DNA of 64,000 bases from Rhizobium sp. WYCCWR10014 (GTDB lineage: Bacteria; Pseudomonadota; Alphaproteobacteria; Rhizobiales; Rhizobiaceae). The stretch lies in NCBI RefSeq assembly GCF_001657485.1, contig NZ_LXFU01000025.1, forward strand, positions 62,001 through 126,000, in the 5' to 3' direction. Shown piece after piece: positions 31,087 to 39,038 of this stretch (positions are counted from its first letter, which is position 1; each line of letters opens with the position of its first letter). A program made the translations under genes and the position numbers. The notes under the pieces are model-generated. The model saw only the letters and a program-made list of their open reading frames with translations, made no database searches and was not told the origin of the DNA.

Positions 31087-31329
31087 TCATTTGAAGAAGG
31101 CGAGTTCGGATCGCTCCTGCCCGACAGGCTGTTCTTCCACCGCCGTCGCAAAATCGGGATCGACTGGACTGGTCACGTTGACAAGCCAGTCCCAATTATC
31201 GGAAATCGGCTCGAGAATGATCGCACGCCCCTGCCGTCGAATGGTGACGCTATCGCCGTCGAAACGGAATTCCTTGGGCAGCAGGACGGCTTGAGAGCGC
31301 CCCGACCAGAAGATCTTTGCTGTTTCCAT
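31087..31329 (-). CDS. orphan VapB-type antitoxin
   Basis: An 80-residue protein with an AbrB/MazE swapped-hairpin N-terminus (AKIFWSGRSQAVLLPKEFRF), typical of VapB antitoxins, and an acidic C-terminal tail for toxin binding. The start at 31329 (METAKIF) matches the family. A vapC toxin should follow immediately on the minus strand, but only about 120 bases separate the stop from the VOC gene and no PIN-domain frame is present in them, so this is an antitoxin without its partner. Confidence 0.85.
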   Translation of the reverse strand: METAKIFWSGRSQAVLLPKEFRFDGDSVTIRRQGRAIILEPISDNWDWLVNVTSPVDPDFATAVEEQPVGQERSELAFFK

Positions 31330-31376
31330 GTCATGGCTCCCGATGAGATGTGACAATGATACATAGCAATTTTTGA

Positions 31377-33038
31377 TCAACCAAGCCGGATGTAGGGCAC
31401 GTCCTTCTTCGCCACCTCATCAAGCGCCTCCTCGTAACCGGCATCGGCGTAACGCATGACGCCGAGCGCCGTATCGTTGGTCAGCGCATGGTCGAGCCGT
31501 TCGTCGGCGGCGTCCGTGCCGTCGGCGACGACGGTGACGCCACAGCTCGTCATGTAGCCGGCATAGCCGCCGCCGCCGGAATGGATGACGACCAGATCGG
31601 CCATCGACGAGCAGAGCATCATCGCATCGATCAGCGGCCAGTCGGCAATCGCGTCGGAGCCGTCTTTCATCCCCTCGGTCATGATATTCGGATGCGCCAT
31701 GGCGCCGGCGTCGAGATGATCGCGGGAGAAGGCGACCGGGCCTTTGAGTTCGCCGCTCGCAACCAGCGTGTTGACGCGCCTTGCGAGTGCGGTGCGTTCG
31801 CCGTGGCCGAGCCAGGCGATGCGGGCCGGCAGTCCCTCGAAGGGCACATGCTCGCGCGCCAGCCGGATCCAGTTGGTGATGATCTTGTTATCGGGAAACA
31901 TTTCCAGCAGCACGTCGTCGATCCGGGCGATATCGCTCTCCTCGCCCGATAGCGCCATCCAGCGGAACGGGCCGATCGCCCGGGCAAACAGCGGCCTGAG
32001 ATAGGCTTCGGTGAAGATCGGGATGTCAAAGGCATTGGCGACGCCGCCCTCTTTGGCCTGCGTGCGGATCAGATTGCCGTTGTCGAAGACTTCCGAGCCG
32101 CGCTTCTGGAATTCCAGCATCGCCGTCACATGGTCGACGATCGAGGCGCGGCTTGCCGCCATCAATTGCCCCTGGCCGTCGTCACGCAGGCCCTTGACCT
32201 GCTCGAGGCTCATGCCCTTCGGCACGTAACCGTAGACGAGGTCATGCGCCGAGGTCTGGTCGGTGACGATGTCGGGCACGATGCCGCGCCGGGCGATCTC
32301 GGGATAGACCTCCGCCGCATTGCCGACGAGGCCGACGGACAGCGCCCGCTTGTCCTTCACCGCCGCATCGATCATCTGAAGGGCGGTATCGAGATCGGGC
32401 GCGATTTCCTGGAGATAACCGATCTGCTGGCGCTTGCGGGCCCGCTCCGGGTCGATGTCGATGCAGAGGATCGCAGCCCCCGCCATGCGGCCGGCAAGCG
32501 GCTGCGCCCCGCCCATGCCGCCGAGGCCGGCCGTCAGCACGAACCGGCCGAGGAGATCGCCGCCGAAGCGCCGCTCGGCAATGCGCATGAAGATCTCGTA
32601 GGTACCCTGGATGACGCCCTGGCTGCCGATATATTGCCAGGCGCCGGCCGTCAGCCCGCCCCAGCAGATCAGTCCCTTGCGCTGCAGCTCGTAGAACACT
32701 TCGGCCTTTGCCCATTGCCCGACGATATTGCAGTTCGCCATGATGACCAGCGGCGCCTTGGCATGCGTTCGAACGAGGCCGATCGGCTTGCCGGACTGGA
32801 CGAGCAGCGTCTGGTCCTCTTCCATCTCGGTCAGCGCCTTGACGATGCCTCTATGCGCCGCCCAGTTGCGGGCCGCCTTGCCGAGCGCGGCATAGACGAC
32901 CAGATTGTCGGGATCCTCGCCGACGGAGAGCACGTTTTCGAGCAGCCGCAGCAGCGCCTCCTGCCGCCAGCCCTTGGCCCGCAGTTCCGGCCCGCCGGGA
33001 ATCGGAAATTTCGGATGACGTGGATTGGCCTTCGGCAT
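31377..33038 (-). CDS. urocanase-family hydratase, probable (S-methyl-)thiourocanate hydratase
   Basis: A 553-residue relative of urocanate hydratase, an NAD-dependent enzyme that adds water to the imidazole-acrylate system. The overall family is clear (YIGSQGVIQGTYEIF, CIDIDPERARKRQQIGYL, GPFRWMALSGEE). Two regions depart from classical HutU as I know it: WGGL (residues 126-129) in place of YGQM, and SGGGGYAGYMTSCG (487-500) in place of the GGGVGMGYSQHAG block. Together with the MIO-less lyase, the DUF917 protein, the hydantoinase and the carbamoylase of the same cluster, this points to thiourocanate or its S-methyl derivative as substrate. Classical urocanase in histidine breakdown is the alternative. 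Five bases are overlapped by no neighbour; it is the last gene of the cluster. Confidence 0.8.
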   Translation of the reverse strand: MPKANPRHPKFPIPGGPELRAKGWRQEALLRLLENVLSVGEDPDNLVVYAALGKAARNWAAHRGIVKALTEMEEDQTLLVQSGKPIGLVRTHAKAPLVIMANCNIVGQWAKAEVFYELQRKGLICWGGLTAGAWQYIGSQGVIQGTYEIFMRIAERRFGGDLLGRFVLTAGLGGMGGAQPLAGRMAGAAILCIDIDPERARKRQQIGYLQEIAPDLDTALQMIDAAVKDKRALSVGLVGNAAEVYPEIARRGIVPDIVTDQTSAHDLVYGYVPKGMSLEQVKGLRDDGQGQLMAASRASIVDHVTAMLEFQKRGSEVFDNGNLIRTQAKEGGVANAFDIPIFTEAYLRPLFARAIGPFRWMALSGEESDIARIDDVLLEMFPDNKIITNWIRLAREHVPFEGLPARIAWLGHGERTALARRVNTLVASGELKGPVAFSRDHLDAGAMAHPNIMTEGMKDGSDAIADWPLIDAMMLCSSMADLVVIHSGGGGYAGYMTSCGVTVVADGTDAADERLDHALTNDTALGVMRYADAGYEEALDEVAKKDVPYIRLG

Positions 33039-33071
33039 CGTGGGTTCCTCGTTTTGCTCTGCCTTCGTTCG

Positions 33072-33401
33072 TTATTTCCTGGGCAGCGATTCCACATAGG
33101 CGAGCGCCGCATCGAGCAAACGCCGTCTCAGGGTATCGTCGCCATAAACTTCGGCACCGCCTCGCACCCAGCCATGCATCACACGCTCGCCCGACAGCAT
33201 CTGGATCACGTCCGGCAGTGCCAGCGCCCAGCCGTCATTGCCCTTGCCGAGACGGATCAGCATGCCGTCATGGCGCGCGCAGCAGAGAAGATTGCCGTTC
33301 AGCATGAAGGCCCAGCCGCCGAACATGGATTTTTCGGCAAGGCCGGGTCGATCGCCGAGTTCCTCACGCATCAGTTCTTCGAGACCCCGATCGCGCGCCA
33401 T
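33072..33401 (-). CDS. TfoX/Sxy N-terminal domain protein
   Basis: A 109-residue protein of the TfoX N-terminal family: AEKSMFGGWAFMLNGNLLCCARHDGMLIRLG carries the MFGG signature. Stand-alone domains of this kind are common in rhizobia and their function is unknown; full-length TfoX is a competence regulator in other bacteria. The start follows the DUF917 stop by three bases and a 33-base gap leads to the hydratase gene, so it is a true operon member. A role in the pathway is not established. Confidence 0.85.
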   Translation of the reverse strand: MARDRGLEELMREELGDRPGLAEKSMFGGWAFMLNGNLLCCARHDGMLIRLGKGNDGWALALPDVIQMLSGERVMHGWVRGGAEVYGDDTLRRRLLDAALAYVESLPRK

Positions 33402-33404
33402 GGC

Positions 33405-34502
33405 TCAGGCCTTCGTCGCCAGTGCGTAGCGTGCGATCTCGATCCCCATTGCCTTTTCGACGACGGGATAGACGGTCGGATCGAGCACGCTTGCCGACAG
33501 CGGAATGATATCCATCGGTACATGCAGGATGAACACCCGCATCCCCTCCTTGAGCTGGCCGACGCTGAGCGGCTCGCCCTCTGGTGAAAGCGTGGTGATG
33601 ACGGCAGGAAAGGTGGCAAGCCGCCCGCCATCCGCGTCGTCCACCGCCATATATTCGTTCATCACATGCAGCGTCACCGACTTTTCGCCCGCGCCGACGG
33701 TGATCGTGCCGATGTCGAAGGCTTCCTTGGTGTAGACGACGTCCTTGCGGGTAATGACGCCCTCGGCAAGGATATGTCCGCCCGTCGTCTTGCAGATCGC
33801 GTCGATGACGGCAGATCCGCCGCGCTTCTCCGCCGCGATGATTGCCTCGCCGAGCGCAAGCGCCATCGAGATGCCGCCGAGTGCTGCATGGCTGCGGACA
33901 TAGGAGGCTCTCAGCGGATTGCGGCAACTGGCGATGAAGCCGCCGGATTGATCGGCGGCAGCGCGCAGCACCGGCGAGATCTTCGCCGTCGCGCCCTTCA
34001 CCACCAACTCGATATAACGGTTCTCGGCGCGATTGCCGCCGACGGCGGTCTGGATCATTTGCTCGGGCGAACCGGCCATGCCGATCGAGCCCATGTCGCC
34101 TGTGGGATGTGCGCGGATATCCCCGACCGCGTCGACCACCTTGGTACCGAGGATCGCTGACGGCAGCCAGCCGTTCAGCGTCGAGGATTTGCCGTTCTGG
34201 CCGATGATCAGCCCGGAAAGCTTTTCGCCCAGCGCCTCCTGCAGCAATTGCACTGATTTCACATAGTCGATGCCCTGCATTTCCCAGGGGGTGGTGGAGG
34301 CCGGTGCGCCGATCGCGGCCGCAGTCGCAATCCACTCCTCGTCCTTCAACTCGTCGATCGAGACCAGCTCCGGCTTGCCGACATTGACGGCGGCATAACC
34401 GAGCATCCGCCCGTGATCGGCCCAGCCGCCGCCCCCGGCGGCATAGACGGAGCCGCCCTTGACGGCAGCTTCCACGTCCTTCTCAACGAGTATGCGTCCC
34501 AT
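33405..34502 (-). CDS. DUF917 family protein, probable thiohydantoin desulfurase
   Basis: A 365-residue protein of the DUF917 family, now associated with desulfuration of (S-methyl) thiohydantoins. The N-terminal domain includes ALGEAIIAAEKRGG and GASTTPWEMQGIDYVKS-like blocks; the C-terminal beta domain ends in DPTVYPVVEKAMGIEIARYAL. In the proposed pathway it converts 3-(5-oxo-2-thioxoimidazolidin-4-yl)propionate (or its S-methyl form) to hydantoin-5-propionate with release of sulfur. The start overlaps the upstream carbamoylase gene by 20 bases. The family call is firm; the substrate is inferred from context. Confidence 0.85.
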   Translation of the reverse strand: MGRILVEKDVEAAVKGGSVYAAGGGGWADHGRMLGYAAVNVGKPELVSIDELKDEEWIATAAAIGAPASTTPWEMQGIDYVKSVQLLQEALGEKLSGLIIGQNGKSSTLNGWLPSAILGTKVVDAVGDIRAHPTGDMGSIGMAGSPEQMIQTAVGGNRAENRYIELVVKGATAKISPVLRAAADQSGGFIASCRNPLRASYVRSHAALGGISMALALGEAIIAAEKRGGSAVIDAICKTTGGHILAEGVITRKDVVYTKEAFDIGTITVGAGEKSVTLHVMNEYMAVDDADGGRLATFPAVITTLSPEGEPLSVGQLKEGMRVFILHVPMDIIPLSASVLDPTVYPVVEKAMGIEIARYALATKA

Positions 34503-35763
34503 CGGTCCTCTCCTGATTCAAGCTCTTGTCCATTTCGCGCACCGCTTCGAAAAGCACGGCGGTGCCGAGCGCGATATCGTCGTTTTCAGCCCACTCGTCG
34601 GCCGAATGGCTGCGGCCTTCCCGGCAGGGCACGAAGATCATCGCCGCCGGCGCCACCTTGGCGATCCAGGCCGTGTCGTGTCCTGCGCCAGAGGCCATAC
34701 GCCGATGTTTTGCGCCGACACGTTCGCAGGCGGCCTCCAAGGTCGACAGCAGCCCGGCATCAGCAGGCGTCGGCAGATTGTCGGAAACCCGGTTCGGGGT
34801 CGTGATCGTCACGCTGTAGGCCCCCGCCAGCTTTTCGACATGGCCGTCGAGCCAGCGGCAGAACGCCTCCATGTCGGCACGGATTTCGGCACGGCCGTCG
34901 ATCAGCAGCACTACTTTCGACGGCACGACATTGGCGGCATTCGGCTCGATGCGGAATTCGCCGACCGTCGCTGCAAAGTGACCCGGCGTTTTGGCAAGCT
35001 CGGCAGCGGCATTGCGGATGTCGAGCACCAGCTGCGATGCCGCGACCAGTGCATCCGCCCGCCGGTCCATCGGCGTCGTGCCGGCATGGTCGGCCCGCCC
35101 TTCGACGATGATCTCGATGCGGGTGATGCCTGATATCGCAGTGACGATGCCGACATCCTCCTTTTCGGCTTCGAGCACCGGGCCCTGTTCGATATGGAGC
35201 TCGAGAAAGCCGGCTATATCGGGTCTGTTCTGCTGCATCAGCACATCAGGTCTGCCGCCGACCTCGGCGATGCCGGCAGCCAGGTCACGCCCGTCGCTGA
35301 CGCGCGAAAGCCAGGCCTCCGGCAATTGGCCGGTCATGCCGCGGCTGCCGATGCAGGACACGCCGAAGATGCTGACCTCCTCGGCGAGAAAGTCGACGAT
35401 TTCGAGATCGTGATCGAGCTCGATATTCTGGTCACCAAGCGCGCGCGCCACCTCCAGCGCCGAGATCACGCCGGCAATACCGTCGAAGCGGCCGCCGTCC
35501 GGCACCGTGTCGGAATGCGAGCCGACCATGATCGTGCCGAGCCACGGCTTTCGGCCTGTCCGCCGTCCGACCAGATTGCCGGCGGCATCAATCCGCGTTT
35601 CCAGTCCTGCTGCCTTCATCCGCGCGTCGATATAGGCTCGGCCGTCGAGAAAGAGCGGCGAGAAGGCCCGCCGCGTCCACGGATGCCCCGGCTCGGTAAT
35701 CTCGGCCAGCGTCTCGATATCTTCAGCGATCCGGCTGGCATTGACGGGAAGATTGCGGCTCAT
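34483..35763 (-). CDS. M20 family N-carbamoyl amino acid hydrolase
   Basis: A 426-residue Zn-dependent amidase/hydantoinase/carbamoylase of the M20 family. The metal site shows GSHSDTVPDGGRFDG, LAEEVSIFG, and HIEQGPVLE; the dimerisation domain has DHAGTTPMDRRADAL, typical of L-carbamoylases and allantoate amidohydrolases. In the proposed route it cleaves N-carbamoyl-L-glutamate to glutamate, ammonia and CO2. It overlaps the amidohydrolase gene by four bases and the DUF917 gene by 20. Confidence 0.88.
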   Translation of the reverse strand: MSRNLPVNASRIAEDIETLAEITEPGHPWTRRAFSPLFLDGRAYIDARMKAAGLETRIDAAGNLVGRRTGRKPWLGTIMVGSHSDTVPDGGRFDGIAGVISALEVARALGDQNIELDHDLEIVDFLAEEVSIFGVSCIGSRGMTGQLPEAWLSRVSDGRDLAAGIAEVGGRPDVLMQQNRPDIAGFLELHIEQGPVLEAEKEDVGIVTAISGITRIEIIVEGRADHAGTTPMDRRADALVAASQLVLDIRNAAAELAKTPGHFAATVGEFRIEPNAANVVPSKVVLLIDGRAEIRADMEAFCRWLDGHVEKLAGAYSVTITTPNRVSDNLPTPADAGLLSTLEAACERVGAKHRRMASGAGHDTAWIAKVAPAAMIFVPCREGRSHSADEWAENDDIALGTAVLFEAVREMDKSLNQERTDGTHTR

Positions 35764-37139
35764 GCTTCAGCTCCCGCAATGACCTGGCGCGGCAGCGGCC
35801 GTACGAAGTGCCCGGTGCCGGGCTTGGCCAGCACCTTCGCGCCCTCGGCGATCTCTTCGCCCCTGAGGTAGGTGGCGGAAACGGTCCAGGGCAGGCGGAT
35901 GCCGTTATAGGGGCTCCAGCCGACGACATTGTTGCCGCTCGCGGCGGCATCATAGACACTGTCGCGCGGCTCCAGCACGACGATATCGGCGTCCTTGCCC
36001 GGCGTCAGCGCGCCCTTGATATGGTCGAGCCGGAAATGCTTCGCCGGGTTCTCCGCCATCAGCCTGGCTGCCCATGTCAGCGGTATGCCGCGTTCGATGG
36101 CCCCTTTGACGAAAAGCGGCACCATCACCTCGAGGCCGGGAACGCCGGAGGCGTTGGCGAGCATGTCGGGATTGGTCTTGCGGTTTTCCGACCAGCTGAC
36201 GTGATCGGTCGAGACCAGCCAGACATCGCCCTCCGCCACCTTCCGCCAGAGCCTCTCCACCTCGGCGCGCGGCCGCACCGGCGGATTGATCTTCGCCTTG
36301 CCGCCGAGCCGCTTCACGTCGTTTTCCTCGTCGAGCGTCAGGTAGTGGATGCAGCATTCCACCGTCGCCGCATAACCGTCGCGGCGATAGGCGCGCGCGA
36401 TATCATAGCCGCGCCCGAGCGAGCAGTGCACCACATGCGCCGGGCAGCCGGTATTGGCGCCGGTCTCGAAGATCGTGTGCATCGCCAGCAGCTCGGTGAT
36501 CGGCGGCCGTGACAGGCCATGCGCCCGCCAGTCGGTGATGCCGCTCGCCTTCACCTGCTCCATATAGGTGCGCACCGCCTCGTCGTCCTCATTGTGCACG
36601 CCGGCTGTCAGCCCCGTCGGAGCGATCGCCGCGAAGCAGGCGTCGAGCAGTGCCGGCGGAATGCGCGGAAAGCGCTTGGGGTCGGTGCCGAAGGTCGAGA
36701 ATTTGAAGGCTGCAACGCCTGCCTCCACCATCTCGCGGATCCGCGCCGGGCCTTCTTCCGGATCGACGGTGCCGTAAAGCGCGAAATCGACGCGCGCCTG
36801 CGGTCCGGCATGGTCGACTTTCCGCTTCACCGCCGCTGCCGAACAGACGAGATTGCCTTCGTCATAGGGCATGTCGACGATTGTAGTCACGCCGCCTGCC
36901 GCCGCCGAGCGCGTCGACCAGATGAAATCCTCCTGGTCCTTCTGCGAAAGCGAATGCACCTGCGCATCGATCGCGCCGGGCAGGATCAGCGCTTTTCCGA
37001 GCAGATGCCGTTCGCGGCCCGCAGGCGGCACGCCGAGGCCGACCTCGGCGATTTTGCCGTCGCGCACGGCGACATAGCCCTCTTCGACAATGCGATCCGG
37101 CAGCACCACCGTGCCCTGCAAAACGAGATCGAAGTCCAT
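35760..37139 (-). CDS. cyclic amidohydrolase (hydantoinase/allantoinase family)
   Basis: A 459-residue amidohydrolase of the dihydropyrimidinase/allantoinase type. Visible are the carboxylated-lysine region AAFKFSTFGTDP, the metal ligands VHNEDDEAV and HVVHCSLG, and STDHVSW. The first metal motif normally written D-x-H-x-H reads DAQVHS, so its first histidine is a glutamine (residue 60). In the proposed pathway it opens hydantoin-5-propionate to N-carbamoylglutamate. Translation is coupled to the carbamoylase gene (ATGA overlap). A palindromic repeat lies between it and the upstream lyase gene. Confidence 0.85.
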   Translation of the reverse strand: MDFDLVLQGTVVLPDRIVEEGYVAVRDGKIAEVGLGVPPAGRERHLLGKALILPGAIDAQVHSLSQKDQEDFIWSTRSAAAGGVTTIVDMPYDEGNLVCSAAAVKRKVDHAGPQARVDFALYGTVDPEEGPARIREMVEAGVAAFKFSTFGTDPKRFPRIPPALLDACFAAIAPTGLTAGVHNEDDEAVRTYMEQVKASGITDWRAHGLSRPPITELLAMHTIFETGANTGCPAHVVHCSLGRGYDIARAYRRDGYAATVECCIHYLTLDEENDVKRLGGKAKINPPVRPRAEVERLWRKVAEGDVWLVSTDHVSWSENRKTNPDMLANASGVPGLEVMVPLFVKGAIERGIPLTWAARLMAENPAKHFRLDHIKGALTPGKDADIVVLEPRDSVYDAAASGNNVVGWSPYNGIRLPWTVSATYLRGEEIAEGAKVLAKPGTGHFVRPLPRQVIAGAEA

Positions 37140-37179
37140 GTTGCTTCCTCCCTGCAGCGCCGCGCGTCTTTCTAGATGC

Positions 37180-37257
37180 GCAAAGGACGCTGTAACACTT
37201 TGAATTGCTGCATAATCCCTTAAGTCGATCTCGATTTAAGGAATTATGCAGCAAACT
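37180..37257. repeat. palindromic intergenic repeat, family C
   Basis: Lies in the 123-base gap between the lyase and the amidohydrolase gene. TTGCTGCATAATCCCTTAA (37206-37224) and its inverted copy ending ATTATGCAGCAA (to 37256) form a 19-base stem with one mismatch and an 11-base loop; the preceding bases include GATGCGCAAAGGACGCTG. I recognise this type as a dispersed rhizobial repeat, but see only one copy here. Inside an operon it could attenuate transcription or stabilise one part of the message. Confidence 0.75.
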
Positions 37258-37262
37258 GGAAA

Positions 37263-38840
37263 TCAGACTGCTGCCGGCTCTAGCCGTTCCTCGATGCGCT
37301 CCAGCGAGCCGAGGGCGAAGAAATCGTCGAAGGAGGCGATCGGAACCTGTTCGGTCAGCTTCGTAACGAAGTCGTCCGAACCAAGTTCCTCCTCGATCGC
37401 CTCCACTTCAGCCGAAAGCGGCCGGTCGACCGTATAGAAATCCGCATGCTTGCGGACGACCGCGTAGAGCATGGCGGCAACACCCTTCGGTTCATCGCCG
37501 AGAATGTCGATCGCCTGGGCCGACAGCAGCGCCTCAAGGGCCGCGAGACGCTTCAGCGCCCGCATCTGCCGGTCGAAACGCTCGATGACGAGCGGCAGGA
37601 AGGCAGCCTCGTCCTCCAGTCCGGCCGCAACCACCAGCGACTGGGCCGACACGGGATTGGACATCGACAGCACGCGCGAGAAGATCTCGCCGGCAAGTTT
37701 GATGATCGGCCCGAAACCGGTGGCTATCCGCCCCGGCGGCACGAGATTGACCGGCAGGTCGCGCCGCTGGCCGTTGCCGAGAATGACGCAGCGGTTGAAG
37801 GCGTTGCGCGCCGCATGCGCCATGCAGAGTGCTGCCGATTCGAGCAGGATCGTTACGTCGAGCGGAAGAGAACCGCCCGATGTCATCACCCGGCCTTCGA
37901 CGACGACGGGATTGTCGTCCGAGCGCCCGGTGGCGGCAAGGATCTTGTGGCCGGTCGATAAAAGGTTTTCGATCACCGCGCCGAACACCTGGGCGATCAT
38001 GCGCAGGCTGAGCGGATCCTGTACATGCGTTGCGACAGGCCAGTTCCATTCGTCGGAGGCATTGCAGAGCCAGGCGCCGATCAGCGCCTCGCGCGCCGTG
38101 CCGACATGCCGGACCGCCTTCCAGGGATCGCGGGAAGCGCCCAGCGCGCCGGCCGCCATCATGGCGGTTGCCAGCAGGACGCGGATCGAGGCCGCGGCGT
38201 TGCGCGTCGTTTCCGCTGCCGAGGCAAAGCTCACCGCATTAATGCTGAGCGAAGCGAGGCTGTCGCGCGGCGCCATCCGCATCGGTTCCAGCCCGGCCGC
38301 CTGGAAAGCCTCGGCCGCCTGCATCCGGTTTCCGCGATAGATTGCTTCGCCGACGCCGGTCAGCACCGCGCCGATCTGTCCCATCAGGCCGATATCCGCA
38401 CAGCCGATCGAGCCGGTACGGCGCACGACCGGGATGAGATCGGCCTCGAGCATCCGGATATAGGCCTGGATCAGCTCCGGCGTGCAGCCGACCTGGCCGG
38501 TCAGCGCCGTGTTGATACGGATCGCCATGGCATTACGCACGATATTGCAGGAAAAGGGTGTGCCGGTGCCGAAATGATGGGCGCGCACCAGGCCGAGATT
38601 GAAGGTGTCGAGTTCGTCGGCCGACCACTCCACATCCTTCATGGCGCCGACGCCTGTCGTCGAGCCGTAGACGGGCATGCCGGAGGCAATGGCATCCTCG
38701 ACGATCTCGCGGGCGATCGCGATGCGGGCCATGCCTGTCGCCGAAGCCGAAATCTTAGCCTTGCCCGCACCAATCGTCACCATCTCGGCAAAACCGAGCG
38801 GTCGTCCGGAAAGTTCGATGCCAAGGCGTTCGTGCTTCAT
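37263..38840 (-). CDS. MIO-less histidine ammonia-lyase relative, probable ergothionase
   Basis: A 525-residue member of the aromatic amino acid lyase (HAL/PAL) fold: PVYGSTTGVGAMK with the catalytic-type tyrosine (residue 58), NIVRNAMAIRIN, and the core GSIG block at residues 143-146. Lyases that act on histidine build the MIO cofactor from an Ala-Ser-Gly triad after GS(V/I)G; here the triad is Cys-Ala-Asp (residues 147-149), so MIO cannot form. Ergothionase, which eliminates trimethylamine from ergothioneine to give thiourocanate, is a lyase of this fold that works without MIO. With the downstream genes, ergothionase is the best call; another amine lyase is possible. ATG at 38840 follows AGGGAGATAGGCAC. 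Confidence 0.82.
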   Translation of the reverse strand: MKHERLGIELSGRPLGFAEMVTIGAGKAKISASATGMARIAIAREIVEDAIASGMPVYGSTTGVGAMKDVEWSADELDTFNLGLVRAHHFGTGTPFSCNIVRNAMAIRINTALTGQVGCTPELIQAYIRMLEADLIPVVRRTGSIGCADIGLMGQIGAVLTGVGEAIYRGNRMQAAEAFQAAGLEPMRMAPRDSLASLSINAVSFASAAETTRNAAASIRVLLATAMMAAGALGASRDPWKAVRHVGTAREALIGAWLCNASDEWNWPVATHVQDPLSLRMIAQVFGAVIENLLSTGHKILAATGRSDDNPVVVEGRVMTSGGSLPLDVTILLESAALCMAHAARNAFNRCVILGNGQRRDLPVNLVPPGRIATGFGPIIKLAGEIFSRVLSMSNPVSAQSLVVAAGLEDEAAFLPLVIERFDRQMRALKRLAALEALLSAQAIDILGDEPKGVAAMLYAVVRKHADFYTVDRPLSAEVEAIEEELGSDDFVTKLTEQVPIASFDDFFALGSLERIEERLEPAAV

Positions 38841-38853
38841 GTGCCTATCTCCC

Positions 38854-38962
38854 TAGAACAGGATGATTTTAGGCCGGATCGGCCTAAAATCTGAATCCCG
38901 TTCTGAATTAAAGAGTCAGAGCATGATGTCGAAAACTGCTCACACTTTCGGCATCATGCTTT
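38854..38962. repeat. palindromic intergenic repeats, family B (two adjoining units)
   Basis: The first unit (38854-38906) has outer arms AGAACAGGAT and ATCCCGTTCT with one mismatch and a perfect inner 11-base pair GATTTTAGGCC and GGCCTAAAATC. The second unit (38920-38961) has AGCATGATG and CATCATGCT around TCGAAAACTGC. They fill most of the 198-base spacer between the ubiB end and the lyase start. A degenerate copy of the second unit is at 40636-40678 and one related to the first at 55682-55732. Confidence 0.8.
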
Positions 38963-39038
38963 GAAGACGAGACTAAGCGAGCCCTCCGTCACATGGGATA
39001 TCCCAAATGCCGAACACAGCATGTTTTTGGCAGGCGGA

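Noticed and set aside
31377-38840. Ordinary histidine utilisation (hut) operon
   Set aside because: The lyase lacks the MIO triad, the hydratase is divergent, and hutI/hutG/hutF are missing, while a desulfurase, hydantoinase and carbamoylase are present.
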